A DNA stretch of 64,000 bases from Pyrenula massariospora (Eukaryota > Ascomycota > Eurotiomycetes > Pyrenulales > Pyrenulaceae): positions 2,461,230 to 2,525,229 of the forward strand of contig JAGFMI010000001.1 in the NCBI GenBank assembly GCA_021030905.1, read 5' to 3'. Numbering within the stretch: position 1 is the first letter of the stretch; each line of letters opens with the position of its first letter. Positions 44,401 to 56,141 of the stretch are shown piece by piece. The notes beneath the pieces are model-generated. The model saw only the letters and a program-made list of their open reading frames with translations. It did not search any database and was not told the origin of the DNA. The position numbers were made by a program, and so were the translations under genes.

Positions 44401-45952
44401 CTTTTTCTTCTCCAGACAACATTTGTTGTGCAGGGACTATGTTTTCGTCGTTTTGTGACGGGTTTCCGTCTAGGCTGAGTTCTTTTCCATCTGCATATCG
44501 AGAAAAGATATTAGTGACTAATGTTACAAGCGTTATGTAGCCTATCGGCATCGTAGCGCCTCTTTGTTACGTACGGAATCGCGATGACACAATCCTTGGA
44601 GCGTCCTGCTCGAATTCTTTGAGCCTCCTAATTGAACCTCTGTAACCGGGGGCATCGACAGTATCAAACTTTGGCAAGTTTGAATGGTCTGCTTGCAATG
44701 GGATTTTGTCTTCTAGGTGGTCAGGGAGATGCAACATCGATGAGTCAGTGCCGACGGCGGTAATGAAGTCGCCATTCCGTCTCCATGTCTGGGTGTCATC
44801 ACACTGTTTATAGAGATTAGCTATGATTTTACAGAACCTCAAAGGTCAAATTAGAGAAGCTGACAAACTCTAGTGATCTAGTTTGCTCGGTCTCATAGAA
44901 GCTAACGAGCTTACGGTCACGTAGCAGATTTTTGAAGTCGACTAGTTGAGAGGTCAAAAGGTCAGAATAGTGACGAATTTGTTGGAGTAAGGCATGTCGG
45001 GGATGTGCTTCCTGGCCTAGAAGCATCTTCTCAATGTCGTCGATGATTAAACCTTTTTGTGGTACCCCGAAAAGAAGGAGGCCGTATGTCGCCCGGTAAA
45101 GAGAGCTAATGGTTGGTTCATCTTCTTCGTTCGCTTGAACCGCTTTAATGAGGCACTAGTTCCCTGTCTGAGCATTGATTAAACTTCTATGATGGGTGTT
45201 TTAGCGCATACGTGAGCTAGAATGATCCCTCCGAAGCTGTGTGCAATGAAAAATAGCGGTCGCTGTCTCAACTGGCATAATGTTGAGTTAGTCAGGGCTG
45301 CTGAAAGTGTACCTAAAAATTCTTACCTTCGGCGTGTTTCGGAGTTGTTTGATCTCCTCCATAAGCACTCGTCCATAGTCCAATATTGTGCTAATTCCAT
45401 GACTAGATAGCTTCGAATTATAGCCGTAGGTCATTATGCGACATCGAGGTAGGTCTTTGGATAGGAAATCGCGCAACCACATTCGGCCTAAGTTGCCTCG
45501 TCCCCGCCAGGAGCCGTATGCATGACCATCGAGGCCAGTGATTGCGATAATGCTATGACAGGCTTAGCTTGGACGGGATTAGAGAGAGACCAAGATGTTG
45601 ACGCTTACTCTGCTGTGACTGCCTGCTCTGACGGATTAGAGTAGAGCTGAGTGAAACCAAAAAAATGGCAATCGAATGTAACATCCATGCTGTCTACTTC
45701 GATCTGCCATTCTTCTAAGGGGTGTGCGATCAAGTCTTGAAGAAAATGGGGAACTCCTCTTTTGAACTCAACTAGAGCAAGTTGCTCATGTCTACTAGTG
45801 TAGCAGGTTGGAACAAGACTCAAGGTAGGTACGTTCGTTTGCTTCTCCTCGTCCAAGAGCTGTTCGGCAATAATCGACTGCAGTTTCGGAATCGTGACAT
45901 CGTTGGAAAGACCTCTCACTCGAAACACTGTTGATTTTGCGCGCTGTGCCAT
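41468..45952 (-). CDS. NLR-type STAND protein: N-terminal hydrolase, NACHT, ankyrin repeats
   Basis: Six exons (45952-45609, 45552-45327, 45262-45212, 45155-44865, 44803-44575, 44490-41468) give 1387 aa. The order restores the known fungal arrangement. An N-terminal module (STVFRVRGLSNDV) is followed by an alpha/beta-hydrolase: IIAITGLDGHAYGSW, MWLRDFLSKDLPRCRIMTYG, then AHSFGG with the nucleophile Ser near residue 199, then YGLLLFGVPQKG. The NACHT part has the P-loop YADPGCGKS at 462-470 and Walker B VICVLDALDEC at 563-573. About ten ankyrin repeats cover 938-1262. The last ~120 residues are Glu-rich and read antisense to a decayed sequence, so this tail may be a recent read-through. NLRs of this kind sense non-self or damage and trigger defence or cell death. 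The fourth intron has two possible donors; the longer intron fits the family better. Confidence 0.88.
41470..41716 (+). pseudogene. Possible relic of a secreted-protein first exon, duplicated and broken
   Basis: On the plus strand, opposite the NLR tail, an ATG at 41470 opens a signal-peptide-like sequence (MFPALAILFPFLLLRL) followed by AYHGYTDSGLGA and a stop at 41569. About 100 bases on, at 41671-41715, a diverged copy of the last part reads DSSIGAWKQDG before a GTACGT. Where the second copy has TGG and CAA the first has TGA and TAA. This looks like a decayed, locally duplicated exon end. It could also be chance in CT-rich DNA. Confidence 0.35.
41905..42102 (-). repeat. Near-identical pair of ankyrin-coding repeats (2 x 99 bp)
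   Basis: Two consecutive 99-base units encode GQTPLWIASYYGHA[EK]T.ELLLSEGAD[IV]NAED almost identically, unlike the more diverged upstream repeats. This indicates a recent unit duplication or gene conversion inside the NLR sensor. Confidence 0.85.
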
Positions 45953-46223
45953 TTTTGGCTCGTGCGCTCATGGTTGACACCGACGCCAGCGCCATGACAG
46001 AGAAACGGGGCGAGAGAAGTTTTGCTTGTTCAATGTCGCAGCCTCGCAAGCCGTGGCTACGGATTGACAGCCAATGACAGCGTGAGGCATTTCGTAAAAT
46101 GATTTAATCCTAGCGTCTGTGGTAGCAGGCAAAAGGCTGATCTTTTGGCAATGGGAAGCAGTTCAATTTATGATCAGCCTTTACATACTTTAGACATAAT
46201 GAAAGTAACATTACTTTGCTCTC

Positions 46224-47234
46224 ATGGGGTTTCAAGCGACAGCAGTGGTTGAAGCCCGCTTCATGTCTTCTGCGACAAAGCTTCCACTTCCCCCTCCGTT
46301 CTTGGCGCAGTGGAGTCTCCTTAGTCCGGACGACGTTTCTGAACCTGCAATCGTTCGACAGGACGGACAGCTCCTGTTGCCTCAGGAGGAGTCTCGAGGA
46401 TACCTGGAAATCGAACTAAGGACACCTAAATTGGACAAGATACACCGCTACCTATGGCTTGCAAGTCTTCCAAGACCCGCTCGACCACTCCATCGCCAAA
46501 AGCTTATGAATCGCACAATCTTCATAACAGAAAATCCAAACGAGCATCTTGTATGGCACGAGTCTCGCATTTTTATCAAACCAGTCCCCGAGCTCTTGTT
46601 GTCATACGATTGTTGGAAGGCATCTCTTTGCTCCGATACGGATCTCCACAAGAGCGCTTGTGGGTTTTTACTGTCCTACGTATGGCTAATCGGCCACCAG
46701 AGCGATCTACGCCTAGCCAAAGAGGTAGGTTTGCTTCCTCGAAATATTGATTGGACTAGATGGAAGTTATTCATCACCAATTTTCTCGAGCACATCGACC
46801 ACAGCCCTCTCCATCAAATCAGCGAACGATACCGCTATGGGGAGCTTCGCCTTTCTCGTCTTGACTCTCTATATCGGTTCACTCCAGCTACATTCTCGAT
46901 GAAAAATCTGGTTCGTGGGTACATGTCAGGATCTTCCTGGTATCGAGTGTTCTTCCAACGGAATTTCGCTTGGCTGTTCGCCGTATTTGCGTACGTGACA
47001 GTGGTCCTTTCAGCTATGCAAGTAGGACTTGCTACTGGAAGGCTACAGGAAACGAAGGCGTTTCAAGAGACGGCATTCGGGTTTGCGGTCGCGTCTATTG
47101 CCACTGTCATGGCAGTAGCGGTTGTGGTATGGGCATCATGGGCTTTTCTCTTTTGTTATCACATGTACTCCACCAGGCGATATTTGCACATGGTTGAGGC
47201 GAACCAAACGAAAGCTTTACTGATCAAGGCCTAG
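46224..47234 (+). CDS. DUF6601 family membrane protein
   Basis: This intronless 336-aa frame starts 271 bases from the NLR start and is transcribed divergently. Family-like blocks are HRYLWLASLPRPARPLHRQ, HLVWHESRIFIKPVPELLL, GFLLSYVWLIGHQSDLRLAK, RYRYGELRLSRLDSLYRF, and FFQRNFAWLFAVFAYVTVV with MQVGLATGRLQ. Two C-terminal transmembrane segments are clear (about 247-270 and 285-313). This is the pattern of fungal proteins carrying DUF6601, whose role is unknown; such proteins are sometimes mis-annotated as subtilisin-like proteases, but no catalytic triad is visible here. The shared promoter with the NLR is a fact of layout; a joint function is only a guess. Confidence 0.82.
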   Translation: MGFQATAVVEARFMSSATKLPLPPPFLAQWSLLSPDDVSEPAIVRQDGQLLLPQEESRGYLEIELRTPKLDKIHRYLWLASLPRPARPLHRQKLMNRTIFITENPNEHLVWHESRIFIKPVPELLLSYDCWKASLCSDTDLHKSACGFLLSYVWLIGHQSDLRLAKEVGLLPRNIDWTRWKLFITNFLEHIDHSPLHQISERYRYGELRLSRLDSLYRFTPATFSMKNLVRGYMSGSSWYRVFFQRNFAWLFAVFAYVTVVLSAMQVGLATGRLQETKAFQETAFGFAVASIATVMAVAVVVWASWAFLFCYHMYSTRRYLHMVEANQTKALLIKA

Positions 47235-47932
47235 ACCCAATATCGGTGCATTGGTTGTTCTTTTTCGGCTCAGATAAGCACACCCATCTGCATTGCAGTC
47301 TCATGAAATTCAGATCGTAACGTTTCAGAGCACAGCAATCACCCTCAGTCGTAACGGAACGCAACATGTTGAGATCTTATCGTTGTGCTCGCCTCGAAAC
47401 AACCCCATATGAAGGCGCAAACAGTGAATTGATGGTCTGTATGCGGTAGAGGTAGTCTTGTCAGCTAAGGAATTTTGATCTGTGGAAAATGAACAATTAT
47501 AGAATTCTTTAAGTGTAGGACGGATCAATCACAAAACTCGCACACTCTATCCCGCCAAGCTCTTCAAAGGCCGGAAGAGCTCCAAGGCCGAAGTGTCCCC
47601 ACTCGTGCACGCGACTAAAACACCGGCGGCCTCCCTCTCAACGCATCTTGGCTCCCCTATTCGTGCTAACAATCTTAGCTATGAGACCGCCCGACACACC
47701 ACCCACGAACTCCAGCCATTCCCGCCACATGACCCAGGACGTCCCTAAATTTTGAGTGTGTAGCCCACCTGAGCTAGCAAGCCGTGCCGTCATAGCTTCG
47801 CTGTGGCGAGATTTCACAATGCCAGTTTTAGACAGAGCCTCGACTCAAGGACCCTCTCAGTCTCACAAGCAAAATTTACTATCGCCGCAACGACTGGGCA
47901 GCATACCGAGGAGCCATACGGCGCCGGACAAG
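47235..47932. other. Intergenic, upstream of the SEY1 gene
   Basis: This stretch holds the 3' flank of the DUF6601 gene and the SEY1 promoter. The frame open from 47756 upstream of the SEY1 ATG looks like leader sequence rather than protein. Confidence 0.5.
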
Positions 47933-50715
47933 ATGGCGGTTAACGGTCACATGGCGAGTGTCGGAAAAGGTGCCAACGGGGCGAATGGAGCTGGAAGTTT
48001 TGAACATGGCATCCAGGTCATCGATGAGGAGAAGGAATTCAAGTAGGCATAAACATTTGCAACCCTAGTCTTTCCAAAGAGTTCCGCCCCCCAGATGGCC
48101 TTGCATGAAGCTCCCTGGAGGGCACGAGTATCCTCTTACTGATCTATGTCTTGAATAGTCCCGATCTCTCGAAATACCTCACATATGCAAATGTGACACC
48201 TTCTGGCTTCAACTACCACCTCATCTCCGTGTTTGGCTCGCAGTCTACAGGAAAGTCTACACTGCTTAACTACCTTTTTGGAACCGACTTTAGCGTCATG
48301 TCGGAGTCCGACAGAAGACAGACAACGAAAGGCATCTGGCTATCGAAGAACAAGAATACCATGGCGGCTACGAGTGGGCCAGAAAAGCCACAGAAGATGG
48401 CAGATAATATTCTGGTCATGGATGTCGAGGGTACGGATGGTCGAGAACGAGGTGAAGACCAGGACTTCGAGCGCAAGAGCGCACTGTTTGCGTTGGCCAC
48501 TAGCGAGGTACTGATCGTCAATATTTGGGAACATCAAGTCGGCTTGTACCAAGGTGCGAACATGGGACTCCTGAAAACAGTCTTTGAGGTGAACCTACAG
48601 CTCTTCCTCAAAGACCGAAAGACTACACACCGCTCCCTCCTCTTCTTTGTCATACGAGACTTCCTCGGCACAACACCTTTACAGAACCTCCGAAATACTC
48701 TTATGCAAGATCTGACAAGGATATGGGCTAGCTTGTCGAAGCCGCCGGGCCTTGAAAAGAGCAAGATTGAGGATTATTTCGATTTTGCCTTCAGCGCTCT
48801 ACCCCACAAACTCTACCAACCGGATCAATTCACTTCAGATGTGAAGAAAATGACTGGTCGCTTTAGAGAAAGTCCAGCCCGAGACCCAAGAAAAGACGCC
48901 ATCACCGGAAGGAATGAATTTGAAGGCGGCGTCTTTCTCCCCGAGTACCACCGCAGAATCCCAGCAGACGGCTTCCCGCACTATGCAGAGAGTATCTGGG
49001 ACCAAATAAATAACAATAAAGATCTCGACCTCCCCACACAACAAGAACTCCTCGCCCAATTCCGCTGCGATGAAATTGCTCGCGAAGTCACAGTCGAATT
49101 CGACAAGACCATCAAGCCCTTCGAGGAGACCCAAAGCGACAACGACCGCAAGGGCAACCCGCAGATCCTCGGCGGCCTGGGACCACAGATGCGCAATGCT
49201 CGCATGAAGATCCTGCAAGAATTTCAGACGAACGCAAGCCGCTACCACAAGGCTGTCTACCAGCGAAAACGCGCCGAGCTCGAGTCGACCATCGACGGCC
49301 GCCTGAAAATGCTCTTCAAAGGTCAACTTTCCGCCGCGCACAAGCAGGGCGTTGCAGAGTTCTCCGACGCAGTCAGCGGAGCCGTCAAGATGGGCCAGAA
49401 GAAAAACACAAATTACGATTTTGCAGCCATCGTGTCAGAACAGAAACGTCTCGCGCTCATGAGATTTGACCGAGAAGCTAAAGCCGTCGTCATCGATGGC
49501 CTGGCATGGAGCAACTACCAGCAAGAACTCACACACTATAAGAAAGATCTCGACGAAGTCTCCTCGCGCTTACGAAGAGACGAAATGCGCCGCCTCGCCA
49601 CGCGGGTAGAGCGGTGGGTTCGCAGCCGTCTGAACGACAGTGTCGGGCTCGAATTCAACGCCTTAGGCTCCGGCCGAGGCGGATCAGGGGCCCCTGAATC
49701 TGGTTCCAAACCCCCTGAAGCAGGGATCTGGGATCGTATCTGGGATCTCTTCACCGCGACCGTAGCAGAAGCTGAGAAACGCTTCGCCGAGCGCGCCAGA
49801 TCCTTCGACGCGTCACCCGAGGAAGTCGAGGTCGGAATATGGCGGCTCCGAAGAAAGAGCTGGGGCGTGCTGAGGGCGAAGATCGACGAGGAGATGATGG
49901 AGGGCAATCTCCTCCTTAAGCTGAGAGAGAATTTTGAAGATAAATTCCGATACGATGACGCGGGCGTGCCGCGGATATGGCGCCCGACCGACGATATAGA
50001 AGGCATCTACACGAAAGCACGCGAAAGCACATTGACGCTTATTCCCCTCTTATCACGCTTCCGACTCCACGAAACAGGCGACCCCCCGCCGCTCGAGGAG
50101 TGGATCGGCGACGTTCCGGCGGCGGTAACGCCAGACGACGAAGAAGATCTTACGCCAATAGGCGGCGTCGACGAAGAGGAAGGGAAAAGCCTGGAGGAAG
50201 AAACAACGATCCTCAACGAAACAAAACGCGCAGATCTAACTGTCCGCTTCAAGAAAGCGGCAGATGGGGTGTACGTCGAAGCCAAGCGCTCCGCCATCGG
50301 AGGCATGACGCAGGTCCCGCTGTATTTTTACGGGATCCTGCTGGCGCTGGGGTGGAATGAGATTGTGGCTGGTATGTCCCCAGACACCTTTGTCAGTAAG
50401 TATGCGTGACTAACGAAGTGTCTAGTGTTGAGGAACCCGGCGTATTTCTTCCTCCTCTTCGTCCTCGCGGTCGGCGCGTACGTGACATACACACTGAACC
50501 TGTGGGGGCCGATGCTGAAGATGGCGAACGCGGCGAGCGCGCAGGCGTTGGAGGAGGGGAAGAGGAGGTTGCGCGAGTTGCTTGAGGAGAGTGGTGCGGG
50601 GAGGGAGGCTATGGCTATGAGTAGTGGGAGTGGCAGGGGCAGGGGGGAGGAGTATGAGATGGGAAGTGTTAGGAGGAGGAGGGAGGTTGAGAGTGAGGGG
50701 GAGGATGAGATTTGA
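47933..50715 (+). CDS. SEY1: ER membrane-fusion GTPase Sey1 (RHD3/atlastin-like)
   Basis: Three exons (47933-48042, 48159-50371, 50426-50715) give 870 aa in frame. The GTPase domain begins [29 protein letters not shown], with P-loop GSQSTGKST at 63-71. Then come RRQTTKGIW, the G3 motif [20 protein letters not shown], and FVIRDFLG with the G4-type RD. A long helical middle region follows. Two membrane segments near the C-terminus ([17 protein letters not shown] and [23 protein letters not shown]) are joined exactly at the second intron, which confirms that junction. A cytosolic tail with amphipathic and Arg/Glu-rich sequence ends the protein. Sey1 tethers and fuses ER tubules using GTP. The start at MAVNGHMAS is the first ATG close to the conserved part. 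Confidence 0.96.
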
Positions 50716-52238
50716 GGGATTATGTTGATGGAGTGAGTGTGTGGAGGGATGCTGCATGGGGAGCGCTGAGTTGGATAATGCCCTAATTACCTAGGCTTGT
50801 CTGTTCGTTGTTGGGCATAAGTAGTGGCTGTCATGAGCAATGCGTTTGACGAATATCTGATAGTGTGCCGTTGTCGGACGGACGTCTGAAGCTATTACTA
50901 TCTGAAGCGGATGCAACACCCTCTGGTCTTTGAGTGGGATCTGAGGACTTGCCCACGCGTGTCCGTCTGGCGCACTTTCTCATCCCAACCGTCCTCGAAT
51001 CCGAGAACGTCGCTAGTCGTAGTGTCAAACCAAACTTCTCGTCGACAACATCTGTCATACATAGCCTCCCATCCACGCACCATGAAACCCACCTCATATC
51101 CAGGAAGACAAGAGCCATGCCGGGACCACCAAATCAACATCCCACGCCGACTACATACCGAAGTTAGCCCTCGCATCCCCCAAAACACCCTCCCCTCCCC
51201 TCCCCTTTCCTCCCCGACACCGGCGGGTATGCAGAGAAGACCAACCCGAACCGAGGACGGATTGATATGATATGATAGGTCTATGCCGAAGGGATGTAGG
51301 GGGATCGGGTCTTGGGAATGCTCGAGATGAGAGCGGGCTGGCGTGGTTGGAGCGAGTGAGTACATGAACGTAGCGGCACGATCTGGGAAATATTTTCCTG
51401 TAGTTAGGGGGGATGAAAAGTGTTGAGGTTGGCTTGACCTGGGGAGTGGAAAATGTGCGGATTTGGTGGTATTGCTTGGGCTTTTGACGGCGCGGTGGCT
51501 TGGAATGTATGGGCTAAGATGAGAGTGTGGGGGAGAGGCTGGGAGATGGGTCTCGTTAAATAGAGGGGGGCAGTTGTGGAAGTGTGTGTAATTACGATAA
51601 GCTCGTGGGGATAGGGAAGTCGCAGCGCGGTGAGGAATGGTGGACTAGAATCGGGATCATTGGGGGTTGGGGGTTGTTTTAGAGGGGAAGGTGATTGGGT
51701 TGAGATGAATTAAGAAATTGAATCAGTATTGACACTGGCGCTCGTAGAACAGGAAACGAGGTGCGAGGAATTTAGGAGATCATGGTAGTTGAGAATTTTC
51801 TTCGCACTGGGTCTTTGATTTGGATGACTGTAGCGAGCTATGGTAAACGATACAGCTAATGGGGGGAAGTAGAACCTCATTCACACAAAGGCAGAAGACG
51901 AGTGACAATGACTTTTTGAAAACATTTAGAAATGATAGAAAGATAGTGGCAAGCCACTTGCAAGGCGAATGAGAACCCGCAACCTATTAACTAGAGCAAG
52001 TAAATCAAAAGGAAAGAAGGATTGTCTTTAAGAATTGCTCACGTTTTATTCCTTGATCTGGAATGCGGAGCCAGTCCGTCTCTGCGTCTAGGATATTACG
52101 CAGCCGGCCGTTTCAAAGAGCAAAAAGCTAAACCTCAGTCTTGCCTTTTCAATCATGAACGGCCCATCGCTACAGGCTCACCCACTACCTGGACAGATGA
52201 TAAGGCAGAAAGATTCCAGATCCAGATCTACCTGACGA
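50716..52238. other. 1.5-kb intergenic region, no gene seen
   Basis: Overlapping frames at 50831-51365 on both strands compete with each other and have no features. The 51400-51700 part is G-rich with GGGG runs on the plus strand. Confidence 0.5.
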
Positions 52239-52607
52239 TTACGCATGTGGGCAGCTAACGCAAGTCATCTGTGGCAAGGCTTGCCCCGGCCCGACTGTCA
52301 CAGGAGCAGTCCTTATAGCACCGCCCTCGATATTCCTAGGAGGGCCAGTTACGGAGGTATAGTAGGTGGCCTCCGACGCCGTCGCGGCCAAGATCGTAGT
52401 AGTAGCTATCATGCTCCCGTCAAAGCACCTGGTATACGAGAAGGCGTTGCCGTTGTCGGGGATGCCGTTCTCCTCAGCGTTTACGGAGCAGCCTTTTGGG
52501 TCGGGTTGATGGCGAGCTTCGAGGTCATTTTCGATTGGATTTGCAATCAGGAGGGTTGGAAGGAGTGACAGGAGGGCTAGGGAGGAGGAGGTAAGCGACA
52601 GCTGCAT
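52239..52607 (-). CDS. Small secreted four-cysteine protein
   Basis: The start is at 52607 (MQLSLTSSSLALLSLLPTLLI), which gives a signal peptide and 122 aa. The longer frame to 52766 adds an unlikely N-terminal extension. After a short pro-like segment (NPIENDLEARHQPDPK) the mature part has KGCSVNAEENG, YTRCFDGS and a C-terminal TVGPGQALPQMTCVSCPHA. The layout Cys...Cys...(TVxxGQ)...CxxC echoes four other small secreted proteins within 10 kb, which have CxC in the last position. No known domain is recognised. Secretion is well supported; the family link is my own comparison. Confidence 0.75.
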   Translation of the reverse strand: MQLSLTSSSLALLSLLPTLLIANPIENDLEARHQPDPKGCSVNAEENGIPDNGNAFSYTRCFDGSMIATTTILAATASEATYYTSVTGPPRNIEGGAIRTAPVTVGPGQALPQMTCVSCPHA

Positions 52608-54077
52608 CTTTAGTGGAGCGAAAAAAGGATGACCGTCCGAGGAAAAGAACGTCGAAAAACCCTGGAGAATAATATTGGAAAAGAGGACAGTAAGCGACAA
52701 TACAGTGGCTAAGATGACTGGAGAGCTTGGCAGCGCAGACTTTTGTATGAAAGCATGATCAATCACTCTGCATGGACCAACATCTTTCGCCTATTCTATA
52801 GACCGGCCATCTTCCCAATAGTTCAGCAGATGCGTAGTCTTAGACATAGAAGAAATGGCGTGAGCAACAAAAAGCCAACGTGGAGCATTTTTGAAATTGG
52901 ACAGCTCAAGTCTGGGACAGGAATCAAGCCGCGTGTTCACCGGAGGCCATTCTCCACGCAATGACAGGTGATTTGGGATCTTATTGGACGGCATTGAGTG
53001 AGGTCAGGGGGTAGCATTTCCTATCGCAAGATCGTGAGCATCAGGGACTTCGAGCGTTACCTTGCGAGTACAAAGTTCCTTGCCATTCTAGCAGCAACAA
53101 ATGTTAGTTGTCAGTCGAATATAAAATGGGGGAACGAGTCAAACAACTCGGGCATCCCTTAGACAGATGGGGACGAATGTCGATTGGATATTGTACTGTA
53201 CAGTACCATTGAAGGTAATGGCAACAAGGCATGAAAAGCAGGTGGTGGAGAGCTAACTTCCAATAGCCATCGCTGAGCAGAATTAAACATGTCGGGTAAT
53301 TAAAGCTTGACCATGTCCTACGTGTGGCTGTGAAGAGTTGGAACAAAATGAGTGTTGTGGTTGTGTTGTACTTACTTTGGGAAGGACCTGCTCAACAACG
53401 GCAAGCTTGCCGAGCTCTTGGCTCAGGCCAAGCTTTTCGGGGGGATTTCTCTTCCTGCCTTCGTTCTCAGTGCTTACTAGACTTCTTTCAACTTATGGGA
53501 TAGATGAAACTTCTTGTCAGGGTGTGAGAGATGCATTTCGAGGGTAAGGGTGTTGACTCACTCCGTAGATCGCGAGCTTTTAAAACTAGAGAGACATTGT
53601 GCTAAAATTGTACTCATTACACGAATAGATTTTGAAATGTCTTAAGACAGGCTAATGTTCTTAGGAATTACTAACTTCAACGCTGCTGGTTGCTCTTTAG
53701 GTTAAAAGCAAGTCTTTCTCGGTAACAAGGGGCTAGATATCACATGAGTTGCTCCCGTGATCAAAATCTCTGGAGCAAAAAACTCTTGAATGAATGTAAT
53801 AATATTTGGGGTAGCGTAAAGGAGCGTATTTCTCAGAGAATTTTTATGCTACGATATGCCGGCTAGGCAGTCTTAGAGTGCAGAGCAAGCTCTACAAAAA
53901 CCCCTCATTAGATCAGTCGTGTGACCTAACCAAACTCCGGTCCTTCTATAGTTCCTTCAATCCATTAAGGTCCTGAACACCATTACCCCAAAAGTACCAG
54001 CAATTTGAATTGGAGGAGACTAGCTCCACCGGAAGTAGGCCAAGAAATGTCACAGTGGGACGGTCCTTGCTCGCCCT
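52608..54077. other. Intergenic, no gene seen
   Basis: AT-rich sequence with short frames only. No paralogue of the neighbouring secreted proteins is visible here. Confidence 0.5.
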
Positions 54078-54682
54078 CTAGATTCGGCGTCGGCTGGGTT
54101 GAGCGACACCGCTTGACGCAGCGATCGGGTGATCAGAAACACTGGGAGCCGGGCAATCACAGATATTCAAGTCCACCTTCGGAGTATTTGGCGCGATGGT
54201 AACCATGGCCGGTTGGCCAGCGGGGATAGTAAGATCGAGTCCCATGTATTTCCTGCTTCTCTGTTAGCGATCGTTTGCACGTTGCCTGTCCCTGCAAGAT
54301 ACGTACGTAGCGGTGGCTGTGGGGTATGTGGTGTATGATACAGCAGTGCCGAATGGACCAGCAGGCTGGTGGAGGTTAGCTTAGTTCAGTCAAGGACCCA
54401 AGACGGGGAAAGACTTACAACTGGTACTAATTTGCCGCCAGCCAGCGTGCACATGAAGTCAACCCCCTTCTTATCGAAGTCGAAAAGCATGCCAGACTTA
54501 TCACACATGTCGATGGCTGCAACGTGCATCTTTGCGAGCCAGAGATCGTCGACAGCTTTCTGAAGGCGTGGGTCGGCACTTGGCTGGGGGGCGGCAGAGC
54601 GCCTCGCCGGGTGAGCAGCGAAACCCAGGGCGGAGGAAGTGAAAGCCAGGACGGCAGTAGCTGTGGAGATCGTGAACTTCAT
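54078..54682 (-). CDS. Small secreted CxC protein, three exons
   Basis: The model is 54682-54419, 54365-54307 and 54252-54078, giving 165 aa; the introns are 53 and 54 nt and keep the frame. The start MKFTISTATAVLAFTSSALGF is a signal peptide. The mature part has IDMCDKSGMLFDF, KKGVDFMCTLAGGKLVPV, then GTAVSYTTYPTATAT, LDLTIPAGQPAMVTI and the cysteine pair NICDCPAPS. This matches the protein at 59366 in order and spacing: C-x2-SG, VxF-x-C-x-L, a Thr/Ser-rich middle, (T)IxAG, and CDC. Only the first exon is obvious as an open frame; the CxC end is recovered by splicing. Function is unknown. Confidence 0.72.
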
Positions 54683-56141
54683 TGTGAATGAATGTTTGGT
54701 TGGTCTGTTAAATTAGAAAGCGAAAAAGGAAAGATAATGGAATGAGATACACAGGAAATACTAAGGAAATTCAAGCTTTTGGATGTCTTGAAGAATAATC
54801 GTATCGGTTGACGGCACCTCTGGGCATTCTTATATCCACCGTGACCACGATGAATGATGTTTACGGCGAAGGCAAACAAGATCTCAGGTTCACGCATCTC
54901 ACCTTCAAACAACCGGAACGCGTTGTACTCACCTTGGGAAAAGGCGTGGTCGTTACAGCAATGAAGCCAAACAGCCCAGCCTCAACGCCTGGTGACTGTT
55001 GGGCAGAAGAGGAATCCACGAGACAAAGAGTCGTGGAGAGAAGCAACGGCTTGGCACAACCTCGAATTAAGATGCTATGGTGTTGAACAATTTGGTGCAA
55101 GTGGGTGAAATGTTGTCGCACTGACAGACGCTGACAGGCTGGCGGTAGTACCCGTCATGTCGAGGCTCTTTACGTGGTATGGTCTCTGGTGGAGGCAGTG
55201 GAAGCCTTCGTACGTAGTACATGGTAACATCATGGGCAACGCCATTGTAATCTCGAATACGGCCTAGATGCATGCCACAAAGTTTGCGACGTGGGATGAG
55301 TAAGCTTTGTGGTAGCCTGGTATCATTTTACGCGAAAGGAGGGTCGTCGTGAGAATTTGACGAACTTTTCGAGTGTTGCACAGAAATTAGAATTCCCAAG
55401 ACGGAGCAAAAAATGTTGGACTTGGCAGAGACAGCTGGGGCTATTCGCTGTGAATCACGGATCTATAATCAAGCCTAAATCCGGGGCCAGAGCCAACATG
55501 CCAACCGCTGCCCCTCTTTCCAGCTTCGGATTCGCCGCAGCTTGTTCTCAGCAATGATCAGAACAAGCAAGGATCGTGGCAGAAGATGATGAATCCATTT
55601 TCTACCAAGTAAAGTATTAGATAGCAAGAGGGCTGGAAGATGATAAGAAAGACTTGGATCCTTGACTTTCAAGGGAGACTCAATTAATAGGAGCAAGGCA
55701 TTCTGGCGAGGCTGACGGTCGATCTTGTCTTTGCCAAGGTGTTCCAGGGCGACCTGGTAGAGTTCCCTGCAGCACAGCCATGGTACAGACTCGCCGGCGG
55801 CAAATTCCACCCCTGTATCCTAGAAACACACGAGATGATGAGACTCCACCCCTACAAATTCGTTACAAGGAGCCAACAATCTAACCCTTCATTTCGCAGC
55901 TGCGCAGGCGAAAATGGATTCGGAATCGGACAAAATATCAATCGCATCCACGTCCATGGCAGAAAAATTTCCAGCTTCGAGCGTGCTGGACTTTGTAGGC
56001 ATACTCCGCCTTTCTTGTTCTATTGTGGTATCATGTCTATATTTCATTTTCTTAGAGCTTCGAAAGGTATGAGGCGATCGTCCTGAAACGGCGCAATCGT
56101 TTTCAACCGGCTTAGGCATTTAGAGGCATGTCGCGTGGCGT
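54683..56141. other. Intergenic with a possible decayed paralogue
   Basis: Upstream flank of the CxC gene and 3' flank of the thioesterase gene. Short frames have no clear domain; a possible relic on the minus strand is listed separately. Confidence 0.45.
55067..55290 (-). pseudogene. Possible degenerate CxC-family relic
   Basis: On the minus strand VANFVACI (followed at once by a stop) and, in another frame, ETIPRKEP..QPVSVCQCDN occur in the same order as GVDFMCTL and LTIPAG..NICDC in the neighbouring family member. No start or signal peptide is visible. The match is short and may be chance. Confidence 0.25.

Noticed and set aside
50831-51365. A 155-aa cysteine-containing minus-strand frame after SEY1
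   Set aside because: No export signal or domain, and plus-strand frames of similar length overlap it.
54808-55086. A plus-strand frame with LTLGKGVVVTAMKPNSP resembling part of the neighbouring CxC protein
   Set aside because: The resemblance is short, lacks the cysteine pair and lies in the promoter of the opposite-strand gene.
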